Positions 1 to 6,962 of a DNA stretch of 32,516 bases are shown piece by piece. Within the stretch, counting starts at the first letter, position 1. Each line of letters opens with the position of its first letter. The stretch is from assembly GCA_002261155.1 (NCBI GenBank), contig NKXN01000085.1:1-32516 (forward strand). Direction: 5' to 3'. The stretch is from Bacillaceae bacterium SAS-127 (GTDB lineage: Bacteria; Bacillota; Bacilli; Bacillales; Domibacillaceae). The notes beneath the pieces are model-generated. The model had not been told where the DNA came from. It did no database searches and was given only the letters and a program-made list of their open reading frames with translations. The translations under genes and the position numbers were made by a program.

Positions 1-26
1 GCAGTGAATTTAAGGAAATTCACTGC
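1..26. terminator. Perfect hairpin, possible terminator
   Basis: An 11-bp perfect stem (GCAGTGAATTT at 1-11 pairs with 16-26) closes on a 4-base loop. No long T-run follows on the plus strand, so this may be the terminator stem of a gene lying left of the window, or a small intergenic repeat. Confidence 0.5.
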
Positions 27-67
27 CAACAACTAAGGTATTAGAAAAAACACATACAAAAATAAAA

Positions 68-103
68 GAAGGGTGAATTTGAATACGCTCAATTTCACCC
101 TTC
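68..103 (-). terminator. Rho-independent terminator of the lipoprotein gene
   Basis: The arms GAAGGGTGAA (68-77) and TTCACCCTTC (94-103) form a stable stem. Read on the minus strand the stem is followed by a T-rich tract (55-67), the classical intrinsic terminator layout for the gene ending at 192. Confidence 0.75.
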
Positions 104-191
104 TCCCTATTTGAAGCTAGTTATGTCCCAGCCTCTATCTGTTTTTTTAATAAGCTATCTACCACTTGAGATAATATGAGAGCGTTGCTGT

Positions 192-716
192 CTAGAAATT
201 ATCTTGAATAACTGTGAACACAGCAGAATATACGCTTTTTATATCGGAAGTTTGCAATTGACTATCTACGACTGGATAGCTAAAAGTCCAGGCATTATAG
301 CCTTCTTCTCCTACATAAAAAAGTCCGGCAATAGGGTCTTGCTCATTATTCATTTGTTTGGCCACCTCGTCATAACTTAAAGGATGTTCGAGCTCCATAA
401 AAGGTATATGTGAAGCCTTTGTATTAAGGAAGAAAACCGGAATATCGCTTTTTTTATATGTTTGAACGTTTTCTATCTTTGCAGCTTCAGCTAGATTTTC
501 CTCAGAAATGAAAATTGCATCATAATTATTAGTACTCCAACTATCAAATGTTATTTTTTCAAAATGAATATTATTCTCCCTCACATCAGGAAACTCACCA
601 ATTACCGCTATATTTAGATTTCGACCTTCATAAATTGGGTCTGCTACTTTTTCACCTGTACAAGCAACTAACGCTGATGTGAAAATAAGTAAAGAAAGAA
701 ACAGTATTTTTTTCAA
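192..716 (-). CDS. Predicted lipoprotein of unknown function
   Basis: The 174-residue product starts with a Lys-Lys hydrophobic signal peptide and a lipobox (LVAC, cysteine near residue 19), so it should be exported, lipidated and anchored to the outer face of the membrane. The mature part is mostly polar and contains no catalytic motif that I recognise. The start codon is TTG (714-716), chosen because the signal peptide begins right there; only a weak AGGT-like ribosome site precedes it. A strong terminator follows at 68-103, so it is probably the last or only gene of its transcript. The upstream gene (742-1017) is co-oriented and only 25 bases away, so the two may be co-transcribed. The function is unknown. 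Confidence 0.75.
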   Translation of the reverse strand: MKKILFLSLLIFTSALVACTGEKVADPIYEGRNLNIAVIGEFPDVRENNIHFEKITFDSWSTNNYDAIFISEENLAEAAKIENVQTYKKSDIPVFFLNTKASHIPFMELEHPLSYDEVAKQMNNEQDPIAGLFYVGEEGYNAWTFSYPVVDSQLQTSDIKSVYSAVFTVIQDNF

Positions 717-741
717 TGTAATACCTACATTTCCAACAATT

Positions 742-1017
742 TTATTTTATTTGTTTATAAGCATCGATAAAATGGCTTGGGCTTGTGGTAACGATATAAG
801 AAAACACCCCGCGAATCGTATGCAAATAGAAAAATCCGTAATTAGCAGACAGCAAACGATACGACATATCGTGAACCTCTGTAATCGTGAACTCATAGGA
901 AGCACAGGTCACTTTATCTTGATATAAATGGAGATATTCTTCTGTTTGTGAAATCTTTTGCTGCTCCCATTCGATTTTTCGACTAGTGACAATGTATGGT
1001 TGAATTGCGTGAAGCAT
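742..1017 (-). CDS. Small conserved-looking cytosolic protein, function unknown
   Basis: This 91-residue protein has no signal peptide or membrane segment. The ATG is preceded by an excellent ribosome site (AAAGGAGGGG, 6 bases spacing). The body alternates short strands with aromatic residues (DMSYRLL, GFFYLH, GVFSYIV), which suggests a compact beta-rich fold such as a bacterial PH-like domain, but that is only a guess from pattern. It lies just upstream of the lipoprotein gene in the same direction and may share its transcript. I do not recognise a family with certainty. Confidence 0.65.
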   Translation of the reverse strand: MLHAIQPYIVTSRKIEWEQQKISQTEEYLHLYQDKVTCASYEFTITEVHDMSYRLLSANYGFFYLHTIRGVFSYIVTTSPSHFIDAYKQIK

Positions 1018-1104
1018 GAGCCCCTCCTTTTGAGTTTCTTTTTCAAACAGTGTAACAGAAGGTGGAGGAAAGGAACAAATAAAATTTAAATATGGTATTG
1101 CTTC

Positions 1105-1896
1105 TTATATATTAATGTTAGACATTCTTTTACTTAATATTAACAAGTATGTAATTAGAATTAAATTCACAATTAAGACAACAATGCTACCTTCAATTCT
1201 ATAGACGCCACCTGATATTAATGAATCACCTAGAAACGTACTGTTTATGAGATTCGGATAATCACCTGCCAATGAAACACCACCAAGAATAATAGCCCCA
1301 ATTGTATTCCAAATGAAATGGACAATTATTGGTGCTACTATTGTACCTGTATATTCCAACAGTAATGTTATAAATATACTCATTAAAACAATATTAAGTA
1401 CGGGGATGATACCTGCTTCAAACGCACCACCATGCATCGCAGTAAATAAAATAGTAGTTAAAACAGTTGCCAAAATCCTATTATATTTTTGTTTCCATAA
1501 TTGATATAGATAACCTCTAACCAGAAATTCTTGCATTACAACATTAAATAATGATGCCAAAATCCAAATCCATATGTAATCAATATCATTTTGACTCTGT
1601 ATATTCATTGTTTTTGTAAGTAAAAGGACAGCTACCACGCTCCCCAACCACAAGATACCTAATACAATACCTATTAGAGAATTTTTAAAGATTCTTGAAG
1701 CTAAGGGGATCTTAACTTTACCTTTTTCTACAACGAAAACGAAAATAACAGAAAGTAAAACAACTACAACAAGTGGTGAAAATTCCCACCATAATCGTAA
1801 AAATGCCTGATTATGTGTTTGTATATCAGGCGTAAAAGAAATTAAAATTGCCCATCCAATAAAAAAGATAACTGTTTTTAAAATTGTACTTATCAA
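1105..1896 (-). CDS. CPBP-family intramembrane protease-like protein
   Basis: The 263-residue polytopic membrane protein has about seven hydrophobic segments and the CPBP (CAAX protease/bacteriocin-processing, Abi) core. Motif 1 is around residues 122-127 (QEFLVR), motif 2 around 151-155 (FTAMH) and motif 3 around 193-197 (HFIWN). Family members cleave within membranes or contribute to bacteriocin immunity. One oddity is that motif 1 is normally EExxxR, and here the first glutamate is Gln122. In the family this glutamate helps activate the catalytic water, so activity may be lost or altered. The start is TTG at 1894-1896 with no clear ribosome site; a nearby ATG (1900-1902) runs into a stop, so the true start is uncertain. 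It lies directly downstream of a lipoprotein gene remnant. Confidence 0.75.
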   Translation of the reverse strand: MISTILKTVIFFIGWAILISFTPDIQTHNQAFLRLWWEFSPLVVVVLLSVIFVFVVEKGKVKIPLASRIFKNSLIGIVLGILWLGSVVAVLLLTKTMNIQSQNDIDYIWIWILASLFNVVMQEFLVRGYLYQLWKQKYNRILATVLTTILFTAMHGGAFEAGIIPVLNIVLMSIFITLLLEYTGTIVAPIIVHFIWNTIGAIILGGVSLAGDYPNLINSTFLGDSLISGGVYRIEGSIVVLIVNLILITYLLILSKRMSNINI

Positions 1897-1903
1897 TTTT
1901 TCA

Positions 1904-1989
1904 TTATTGATTCTGATTCCTCTCTAATTATATGGTGTCATATTTTTTTATCTAATTTGATTTTGTATAGTGCTTGAAGCGGCTGTTCG
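1904..1989 (-). pseudogene. 3' remnant of a disrupted lipoprotein gene
   Basis: Outside the left 38-bp repeat the minus strand reads EQPLQALYKIKLDKK. After a one-base shift in an A-run it continues YDTI, a TAA stop, then a short tail to a stop at 1904-1906. Composition and strand fit a coding end. I infer it is the C-terminal part of the lipoprotein whose 5' part lies at 3387-3609, separated by the transposon-like segment. The link rests on remembered family similarity and on geometry; about 25-30 residues between the parts would be missing. Confidence 0.45.
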
Positions 1990-2027
1990 GGAGTAGCATC
2001 AGGAAAATGCGTATTTACAACGCTAAG
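1990..2027 (+). repeat. Tn3-family type 38-bp terminal inverted repeat (left end)
   Basis: The 38 bases begin GGAGTAGC and end ACAACGCTAAG, the GGGG...TAAG architecture and exact length typical of Tn3-family ends. They match the inverted copy at 3348-3385 at 33 of 38 positions and the copy at 25405-25442 at 32 of 38. From memory the sequence is close to the ends of Tn1546. The A at position 3 departs from GGGG. The outer 5 bases (GTTCG) do not match those outside the partner repeat (AAAAT). Confidence 0.8.
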
Positions 2028-2104
2028 GAAATTTTCACCCATAAAAAAAGCCGATTTCAAGGAATCGACTGTTAAACTAAAGCACCCTATTCTTGAATAT
2101 GTAT

Positions 2105-2308
2105 TTACTTTTTAAATTCTCTAAACTCATCAATATAGAAAGCTACATAACCACATTTAGGACATACAGATGCTTTAGGCTTTGCAGAAACACTATTGAA
2201 GATTCCTTTACCCTTTTGACTAATCTTAATTCCGTACATCCCGCCTTCTACATTTACTTTACAATCTTCTATCATTTCAGTTTGGCATTGATTACAAACG
2301 CTTTTCAT
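2105..2308 (-). CDS. Small zinc-ribbon protein
   Basis: The 67-residue protein has a CxxC knuckle at residues 5-8 (CNQC) and a second at 49-52 (CPKC), the layout of a four-cysteine zinc ribbon. About 40 residues lie between them. Such proteins usually bind nucleic acid or other proteins, or contribute a structural zinc site; the partner here is unknown. ATG with a GGGGG-type ribosome site. It is the downstream one of the two genes held between the 38-bp repeats. A weak stem (2049-2071) follows its 3' end. I do not recognise a named family. Confidence 0.7.
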   Translation of the reverse strand: MKSVCNQCQTEMIEDCKVNVEGGMYGIKISQKGKGIFNSVSAKPKASVCPKCGYVAFYIDEFREFKK

Positions 2309-2450
2309 ATTAAACCCCCAATTGTTGAAGATTTTGATATTGATTACAGCCTTAGCTTGTAAAACAAACGCATCCTTTAGTTTAAGTACAATTTTTCACA
2401 AACAATAAATTTTACCTTGTGACAGCAAGTAATAATGTAAGAGAATATTA

Positions 2451-3071
2451 TTAGTAGGCGATTCCTACACGTGATTTTATATAATTGTTACTTTCAATCT
2501 GCTTATATGTGAATTCTGCTGTATCCGATACATTTATCTTAACTCCATCCACTGGCAAAAAATCACTTTCTACACGGTATTCACCTAATCTTTCTCCATC
2601 AGGTAAATACGTTGGACATACAATGGTCCATTCAAGTGTTGATTGTTTAAGCAGATCATACATCTTATGATGTTCTTTCGCTGCACGGGTTGACTTCTGC
2701 TTTGATTCACTTGATTGATAACGCAGAGAATTTGGCGTGGTTCTACTTTGCAGAATACCCGCAGTCCCTATTGTTATTATTCGTTTCATACCTTCGTTTT
2801 CCATTGCTTCGATAATAAATGGCATACTTTCTGATAGAGTGGTTGTGCCGTCAGTATTCAGTGCACTAATAACTACATCAATCCCATGCATTGCACGTAC
2901 TATATCATCTTTATTTAATACATTCCCTTGAATAATGGTTAAATTTTCATTATTTATTTGAAACTTCTCTGGAGTGCGAACTAATACAGTAACATGATGT
3001 CTGTCATGAAGGGCATAAGTCACTATTTGACTTCCAACTCGTCCAGTTGCACCTAAAATTAAAATATTCAA
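2451..3071 (-). CDS. NAD(P)H-binding protein, NmrA/atypical SDR type
   Basis: The 206-residue single-domain Rossmann protein has the dinucleotide motif GATGRVG at residues 7-13. It has the alternating strand pattern of atypical short-chain dehydrogenases and NmrA-like proteins, and an acidic/variable region in place of a classical YxxxK site. Members act as NAD(P)H-dependent reductases or as redox-sensing binding proteins; the substrate is unknown. I start it at TTG 3069-3071 because AAAGGAGG sits eight bases upstream and the Rossmann strand begins immediately. A longer frame from 3104 would add 11 residues without a ribosome site. It is the first cargo gene after the right-hand 38-bp repeat, transcribed towards the zinc-ribbon gene. 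Confidence 0.8.
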   Translation of the reverse strand: MNILILGATGRVGSQIVTYALHDRHHVTVLVRTPEKFQINNENLTIIQGNVLNKDDIVRAMHGIDVVISALNTDGTTTLSESMPFIIEAMENEGMKRIITIGTAGILQSRTTPNSLRYQSSESKQKSTRAAKEHHKMYDLLKQSTLEWTIVCPTYLPDGERLGEYRVESDFLPVDGVKINVSDTAEFTYKQIESNNYIKSRVGIAY

Positions 3072-3347
3072 AAGTAAAATCCTCCTTTTTACGAATACAT
3101 ACATTACACTATAAATGCTATTATTTCGTCTTTTTTAACTTAGGCTAGATTACTTTAAGTATATAAATTCAAACTACTTAAATTTTGAATAGCGAACTAA
3201 TTTTCTTTAAAGAAGTCGCACAACTAAACTGCTTCGTTAGTTTAAGTGTTTTCCTTCACAATCTCAATAAAGTAAAGCCTATTGAGACATATTCAAAGTA
3301 CCTCTAAATTAGGATTTATAATGTCTCATAAGACTTGTATCAAAATG
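3072..3347. other. Non-coding interior end of the Tn3-like cargo element
   Basis: No convincing gene is seen here. The stretch is AT-rich and must hold the promoter of the NAD(P)-binding gene. An 8-bp stem (TCTCAATA at 3262-3269 with TATTGAGA at 3280-3287) is the only clear structure. Confidence 0.5.
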
Positions 3348-3385
3348 CTTAACGTTGTAAATCCGCATTTTCCTGACTCTACCCC
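3348..3385 (-). repeat. Tn3-family type 38-bp terminal inverted repeat (right end)
   Basis: Read on the minus strand these 38 bases start GGGGTAGAGTCAGG and end ACAACGTTAAG. They are inverted relative to the copy at 1990-2027 (33 of 38 identical) and match the copy at 25405-25442 at 34 of 38. The GGGG outer end abuts the truncated lipoprotein reading frame directly. Confidence 0.82.
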
Positions 3386-3386
3386 A

Positions 3387-3609
3387 AAATAAACTTGTTT
3401 ACCTTGGTCAGCGTTAATTCCATTTAAAAGACATATTGCTCCTTCTCTCCATTAAAATACAAGTACGTGCCATTTTCACCCTGAACACCTTCGATAAAAT
3501 TTTGGATATCTTGATTGGCTTTTTCTATCTTTATTTCTGAGTAGGTTAATTCTGAGTTGCAGCCAGTTAGCAATAGCAGTAATAAAATGAGAGAAAGTAG
3601 TTTTTTCAT
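3387..3609 (-). pseudogene. 5' part of a lipoprotein gene, frameshifted and truncated
   Basis: The open frame (3424-3609, 61 residues) has a KK start, a leucine-rich signal peptide and a lipobox (LLTGC). It then ends abruptly after EKEQYVF. If one T is restored in the T-run before the stop, reading continues LNGINADQGKQVYF and runs straight into the outer GGGG of the 38-bp repeat at 3385. This is what a single-base deletion plus truncation by an inserted element would leave. A ribosome site (AAGGGGATC) precedes the ATG. The likely remaining 3' part is at 1904-1989. The original role, surface lipoprotein of unknown function, is inferred from the signal only. If the short frame is translated it would give a 40-residue mature lipopeptide. 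Confidence 0.6.
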
Positions 3610-3697
3610 CGGCAGATCCCCTTCTTTGAGTTGTTAGATTCTTTAAATCATAACACGAATTTCCAAATTAGGGATCAATCCTGAACACTTTATATGC

Positions 3698-4633
3698 TCA
3701 GGATTCTTTCATCATAAATTGAATGGTTTCGGCTAAGCCTTCCTCATAAGGAGTTTGTGGCAAGGGACCGATTTCTTTTTCGTACGTTCCCCCAGATAAA
3801 ATAACAGGATCTTCATATAAATACATCATTTCGACTACCTCTCGCATATTGCGGCTAAATAAAGATAGGAAGCGGATCATTCCTTTGTTCACTTGGGAAA
3901 AAGCATGCGGGCGATCCGTGATTTGTTCGAGTATCTGTTTTAATTGTTGGCCGCTGAGAGTTCCGGCCCCTGGAATGTTCCAGTGTTTATGATACGCATG
4001 ATCAAGAGTAGACAATTCGATTAATGCTTTTGCGCCATCCGGCGTATAAATAAATTCACGTTGTTTGTAGATGTCTCCCACATACATCGCTTTTTTTCCT
4101 TTAATAATATTTTGAAGAGTCGTATGCATCACTGTACTCGTTGCATTTGGACCATAAAAGTCAGGAAAATGAGCTTGGACAGTCACCACTCCCGCATGAG
4201 CGTATAATTCTTCGAGTTGAAGACGGATTTTTCCTTTTTTCGTATGTGGATGTTTTGGAGTCATTTCGGTGATTTTATGCCCAGGATTTCGTCCGTAGGC
4301 GTAAATATTATCAACGACAGCTAGCTTGCAATGATTCGCTTTCGCTGCCTCTATAATGTTTTTATTCAGCATCACGAGCTTTTCTTGCCATAACTCATAA
4401 GGAATATTGACCGCATGATAAATAATATCTACTCCGTTGGCCGCTTTTTTCAACTCCTCCAGGTGAAAAACATCACCTGCTATAATGTGAACGTTTGGTA
4501 ATGACCCGAATAATTGATCCAACTTGGCTTTCGTTCTAGCAAAGGCAATCGTTTCAATCCCTCTTCTACTAAGCTCTTTTACAATCGCATACCCCATTCC
4601 ACCTGTTGCACCTACTACTAATGTTTTTTTCAT
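3698..4633 (-). CDS. NAD-dependent epimerase/dehydratase-like SDR
   Basis: This 311-residue extended short-chain dehydrogenase/reductase has the glycine motif GATGGMG at residues 8-14, a GDVF acidic loop after the third strand, a YAYGRNP segment in the active-site region, and a C-terminal substrate domain. It probably oxidises, reduces or epimerises a small (possibly nucleotide-linked) substrate in the cytosol. The substrate cannot be read from sequence. I start at the second possible ATG (4631-4633) because GGAGGT lies directly upstream of it. It lies 51 bases downstream of a tetR gene. That gap holds a copy of the palindrome that also precedes tetR, so the gene is very likely repressed by this TetR protein and inducible by its ligand. 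Confidence 0.82.
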   Translation of the reverse strand: MKKTLVVGATGGMGYAIVKELSRRGIETIAFARTKAKLDQLFGSLPNVHIIAGDVFHLEELKKAANGVDIIYHAVNIPYELWQEKLVMLNKNIIEAAKANHCKLAVVDNIYAYGRNPGHKITEMTPKHPHTKKGKIRLQLEELYAHAGVVTVQAHFPDFYGPNATSTVMHTTLQNIIKGKKAMYVGDIYKQREFIYTPDGAKALIELSTLDHAYHKHWNIPGAGTLSGQQLKQILEQITDRPHAFSQVNKGMIRFLSLFSRNMREVVEMMYLYEDPVILSGGTYEKEIGPLPQTPYEEGLAETIQFMMKES

Positions 4634-4652
4634 ACTCTCCACCTCCAAATTA

Positions 4653-4670
4653 ATTAACCACTGTTCAATA
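4653..4670. promoter_or_regulatory. TetR-type operator before the SDR gene
   Basis: The sequence ATTAACCACTGTTCAATA is an imperfect palindrome. Its reverse complement nearly equals the site upstream of tetR at 5281-5297 (consensus TTRACCANTGGTYAA). Two copies in front of the two genes of one locus point to binding by the local TetR protein. Confidence 0.65.
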
Positions 4671-4684
4671 AAAGGGTAAAAAAA

Positions 4685-5260
4685 TTAGTTTGACTGGATT
4701 CCTTTTAATAAAAATTGCACATGAGCTTCTGCTAGTTCTCGGACATCTTCCATCTTTTGGCCGCTGCGGCAATACATCGTGACAAATCCATGAAGGCTAA
4801 GAAACAGTAGCCAAGTTTCTTTCAGAGTAATTTGTCCAGGATATAGTTTCATAATGACAGAAGCAAATCGCTCATAGCTGACGTCTGGTGCATTTTCTGT
4901 ATAACTTTTTAACTCTTCATCCTTGATCAAAAACATGATTTCATAGTCACTTTGATTGTTCATACCATACTCGATAAAGCTAAGTAGCACTTTTTCTAGC
5001 TTTTCATCTGAAGAAAGCCGAGAAGCGATCACCTCTTCAAGCACTTCGTTCAGTTTAGAAAAATTAGCTTTCACTAAGGCAAAGAATAATTCTGCTTTAT
5101 TTTTAAAATGATAATAAATCGCCCCGTGACTGTAATTTAGTTTTTTCGCGATTTGTCGCATCGAAGTATGTTGGTAGCCCTTCTCTACAAATAAATCTCT
5201 AGCGGCTTCCATAATCATTTCGCGTGTTAATTCATTTTCTACTGCTTTTCTTGGTGTCAT
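4685..5260 (-). CDS. TetR/AcrR family repressor
   Basis: The 191-residue regulator has a canonical N-terminal TetR helix-turn-helix at about residues 14-60, with the family signature AIYYHFKNKAEL, and a helical ligand-binding C-terminal domain. It acts as a dimer that releases DNA when it binds a small molecule. ATG with an AAGGAAGGAG ribosome site. A palindrome lies about 20 bases upstream of its start and a close copy before the SDR gene. The simplest reading is autorepression plus control of the SDR gene. The ligand is unknown, perhaps the SDR substrate. Confidence 0.88.
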   Translation of the reverse strand: MTPRKAVENELTREMIMEAARDLFVEKGYQHTSMRQIAKKLNYSHGAIYYHFKNKAELFFALVKANFSKLNEVLEEVIASRLSSDEKLEKVLLSFIEYGMNNQSDYEIMFLIKDEELKSYTENAPDVSYERFASVIMKLYPGQITLKETWLLFLSLHGFVTMYCRSGQKMEDVRELAEAHVQFLLKGIQSN

Positions 5261-5280
5261 CTATAGGGCTCCTTCCTTTT

Positions 5281-5297
5281 ATTGACCACTGGTTAAT
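5281..5297. promoter_or_regulatory. TetR-type operator before tetR
   Basis: ATTGACCACTGGTTAAT forms a near-perfect palindrome (TTGACCA / TGGTTAA) directly upstream of the repressor gene. It recurs in inverted orientation at 4653-4670. Confidence 0.7.
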
Positions 5298-5346
5298 GAA
5301 AGTATATATAATTCTTGCGTTCTCGTCAATCAAAAACTAGCTAAAT

Positions 5347-5382
5347 AAGGCTGTCTCATCAAAACGGTGTTGAGACAGCCTT
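5347..5382 (-). terminator. Strong hairpin terminator of the FAD monooxygenase operon
   Basis: A perfect 12-bp stem, AAGGCTGTCTCA (5347-5358) with TGAGACAGCCTT (5371-5382), with a 12-base loop, lies directly 3' of the gene ending at 5387. Confidence 0.8.
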
Positions 5383-5386
5383 CCTT

Positions 5387-6520
5387 CTATATTTGAAATC
5401 GGAATAAATCTTGAGTTTGTCGCACATAAATGGACGGTGGCGTATATTTCATGAATCGATTTCTTAGCGTGACTAAGAGAGGATTGTCTAATTGAGCCAC
5501 TTTACCAAATATCAATGACTGATTAGATATTTTTTCAATTCTTTTTCTTCTATTAGCTTCATATGCCACAAAGGCTTGATAGAAGTCAGAATGGTGTTGC
5601 ATACATTCTGCAAGAATTCTAGCATCTTCAATCGATTGACAGGCCCCTTGTCCCATATTAGGAGTGATTGCATGAGCAGCATCTCCAATAAATAAAATAC
5701 GATGGACAAAAAACTGTTTCATCGGAACAATGTCTACAATATCACGGTGAATCATTTGATGATCCTTTGTGGCTTTTAATAGACTAGGAATCGGGTCATG
5801 ATAGTCTTTGAAATGATAGGATAAGTCTGTCGCTGTATAATGAGAGTAACGTGCATCATTCGCGGCCGCATTAATTAAGGCATACCAATAAATTTGATGG
5901 TTAGGAAGCGGCACAATACCGAAGCGGCCTTTCGTTCCCCATGTTTCTATAAAATCATTCATGTTTGGAAGATTTTCAGCGGAAACAACACCGCGCCAGC
6001 ATGTATACCCTGCAAACCGATAATCGTCATTTTGAAATAGCTGTTTGCGAATGACTGAATGGATGCCATCAGCTGCAACCAGAATGTCTCCCGTTGTTTC
6101 GCTGCCATCATTAAACTGAATATGGACACCCCTGTCATCTTGCTTGAACTGTGTGCAATGTTTTCCCCATTCGACAGTACCAGGATGAAGGACAGAAAGT
6201 AATAAATGATGCAAATCTTTTCTATGTATGGAATACATTTTTTGATATTTTGCTGGAACAGTTAATTGGTTGATAGCTTTCCCTTTATCTGTTAAAAACC
6301 TAAAACCGTTACTTTGCTTTCCGCTGCGGATTAATTGATCCGCAATTCCATACGGTTCAAGAGCTTGCAATGCGTTCGGCGCAATAATAATTCCAGCACC
6401 AGCAACTGTTGGTTTTTCATTTCTTTCGTATACTTTTACATCGATCCCTATTTTTTGAAGTCCAATAGCTGCACAAAGACCTGCAATTCCACCACCGATA
6501 ACGATCACTTTATGTTTCAT
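5387..6520 (-). CDS. FAD-dependent aromatic-type monooxygenase
   Basis: The 377-residue flavoprotein belongs to the class A hydroxylase family (salicylate/urate hydroxylase-like). It has the FAD-binding GGGIAG at residues 9-14, a ribose-binding acidic residue near 32 (YERNE), the DG motif at 151-152 (AADGIHS) and the GD motif at 279-280 (IGDAAHAITPNMGQGA). It should use NAD(P)H and oxygen to hydroxylate a small substrate that cannot be named from sequence. ATG with GGAGGG ribosome site. It is the last gene of a three-gene operon: the DUF3995 gene ends 3 bases upstream and a tetR gene precedes that. The operon arrangement suggests ligand-inducible expression, for instance detoxification of a xenobiotic. 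Confidence 0.88.
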   Translation of the reverse strand: MKHKVIVIGGGIAGLCAAIGLQKIGIDVKVYERNEKPTVAGAGIIIAPNALQALEPYGIADQLIRSGKQSNGFRFLTDKGKAINQLTVPAKYQKMYSIHRKDLHHLLLSVLHPGTVEWGKHCTQFKQDDRGVHIQFNDGSETTGDILVAADGIHSVIRKQLFQNDDYRFAGYTCWRGVVSAENLPNMNDFIETWGTKGRFGIVPLPNHQIYWYALINAAANDARYSHYTATDLSYHFKDYHDPIPSLLKATKDHQMIHRDIVDIVPMKQFFVHRILFIGDAAHAITPNMGQGACQSIEDARILAECMQHHSDFYQAFVAYEANRRKRIEKISNQSLIFGKVAQLDNPLLVTLRNRFMKYTPPSIYVRQTQDLFRFQI

Positions 6521-6523
6521 AAT

Positions 6524-6952
6524 TTACCCTCCATATATAATCGCTACAATAAAAGCTAAAGATAAAAAAGCACAAAGTGGGATATAAAAATACGTATCCA
6601 TCATCGAGAATTTTGTTTTTCTCTTTTTCTTACTGATTCCAAAATAATTAAAATCACCAACGACTCTAAGAGCAAAAACAATTGCACACACCCAAGCACC
6701 TACTTGAACGATCAAGTATGTTTCAAGTAAGTGAATGTGATTAGCTTGCAGAAGGAGAATAAATGCTGCCGTGCTTAACAAAAAGGCGACAAAAAGAGTA
6801 ACGGTGACACTCGGGGAAAAGGTTCGTTCCTCCTCTTGTTCTGGGAGAACAGCGGTTGTTCCCCACTTTCCACCAAATGCCCAAAAAACGTGAAGCAAGC
6901 TAACAGCAAACAATATACACGCAGCTAATAAAGTGATTGCCATCACCATCAT
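6524..6952 (-). CDS. DUF3995-type small membrane protein
   Basis: The 142-residue integral membrane protein has four hydrophobic helices, an early SLLHVFWAFGGKWG stretch that fits DUF3995, and a conserved-looking RVVGDFNYFG loop between helices three and four. No function is known for the family. I start at the ATG at 6950-6952 because AGGAGGGG stands just upstream; a longer frame would run back into tetR. It is the middle gene between tetR (10-base gap) and the FAD monooxygenase (3-base gap), so it is probably co-regulated with them. Confidence 0.78.
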   Translation of the reverse strand: MMVMAITLLAACILFAVSLLHVFWAFGGKWGTTAVLPEQEEERTFSPSVTVTLFVAFLLSTAAFILLLQANHIHLLETYLIVQVGAWVCAIVFALRVVGDFNYFGISKKKRKTKFSMMDTYFYIPLCAFLSLAFIVAIIYGG

Positions 6953-6962
6953 GTTTCCCCTC

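Larger units (their letters stand above)
1990..3385. mobile_element. Candidate non-autonomous Tn3-like cargo element
   Basis: Two 38-bp inverted repeats in the correct inward orientation bound 1396 bp with no transposase or resolvase, but with two intact minus-strand genes: a zinc-ribbon protein and an NAD(P)-binding protein. This resembles a non-autonomous, mobilisable cassette that would need a Tn3-family transposase from elsewhere. No 5-bp target duplication is visible, so it may be old, may have lost flanking DNA, or may be a pairing of ends from different insertions. Confidence 0.55.

Noticed and set aside
742-1017. Antisense plus-strand frame (679-927) over this small gene
   Set aside because: The minus-strand frame has a perfect ribosome site; the plus-strand frame has none.
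1990-2027. The 38-bp repeats read in reverse give LSVVNTHFPDATP, LTVVNPHFSDATP and LNVVNPHFPDSTP, suggesting a conserved peptide
   Set aside because: The three copies sit in different contexts with different flanks and soon reach stops. Their exact length and GGGG/TAAG ends fit DNA-level transposon ends better than a coding motif.
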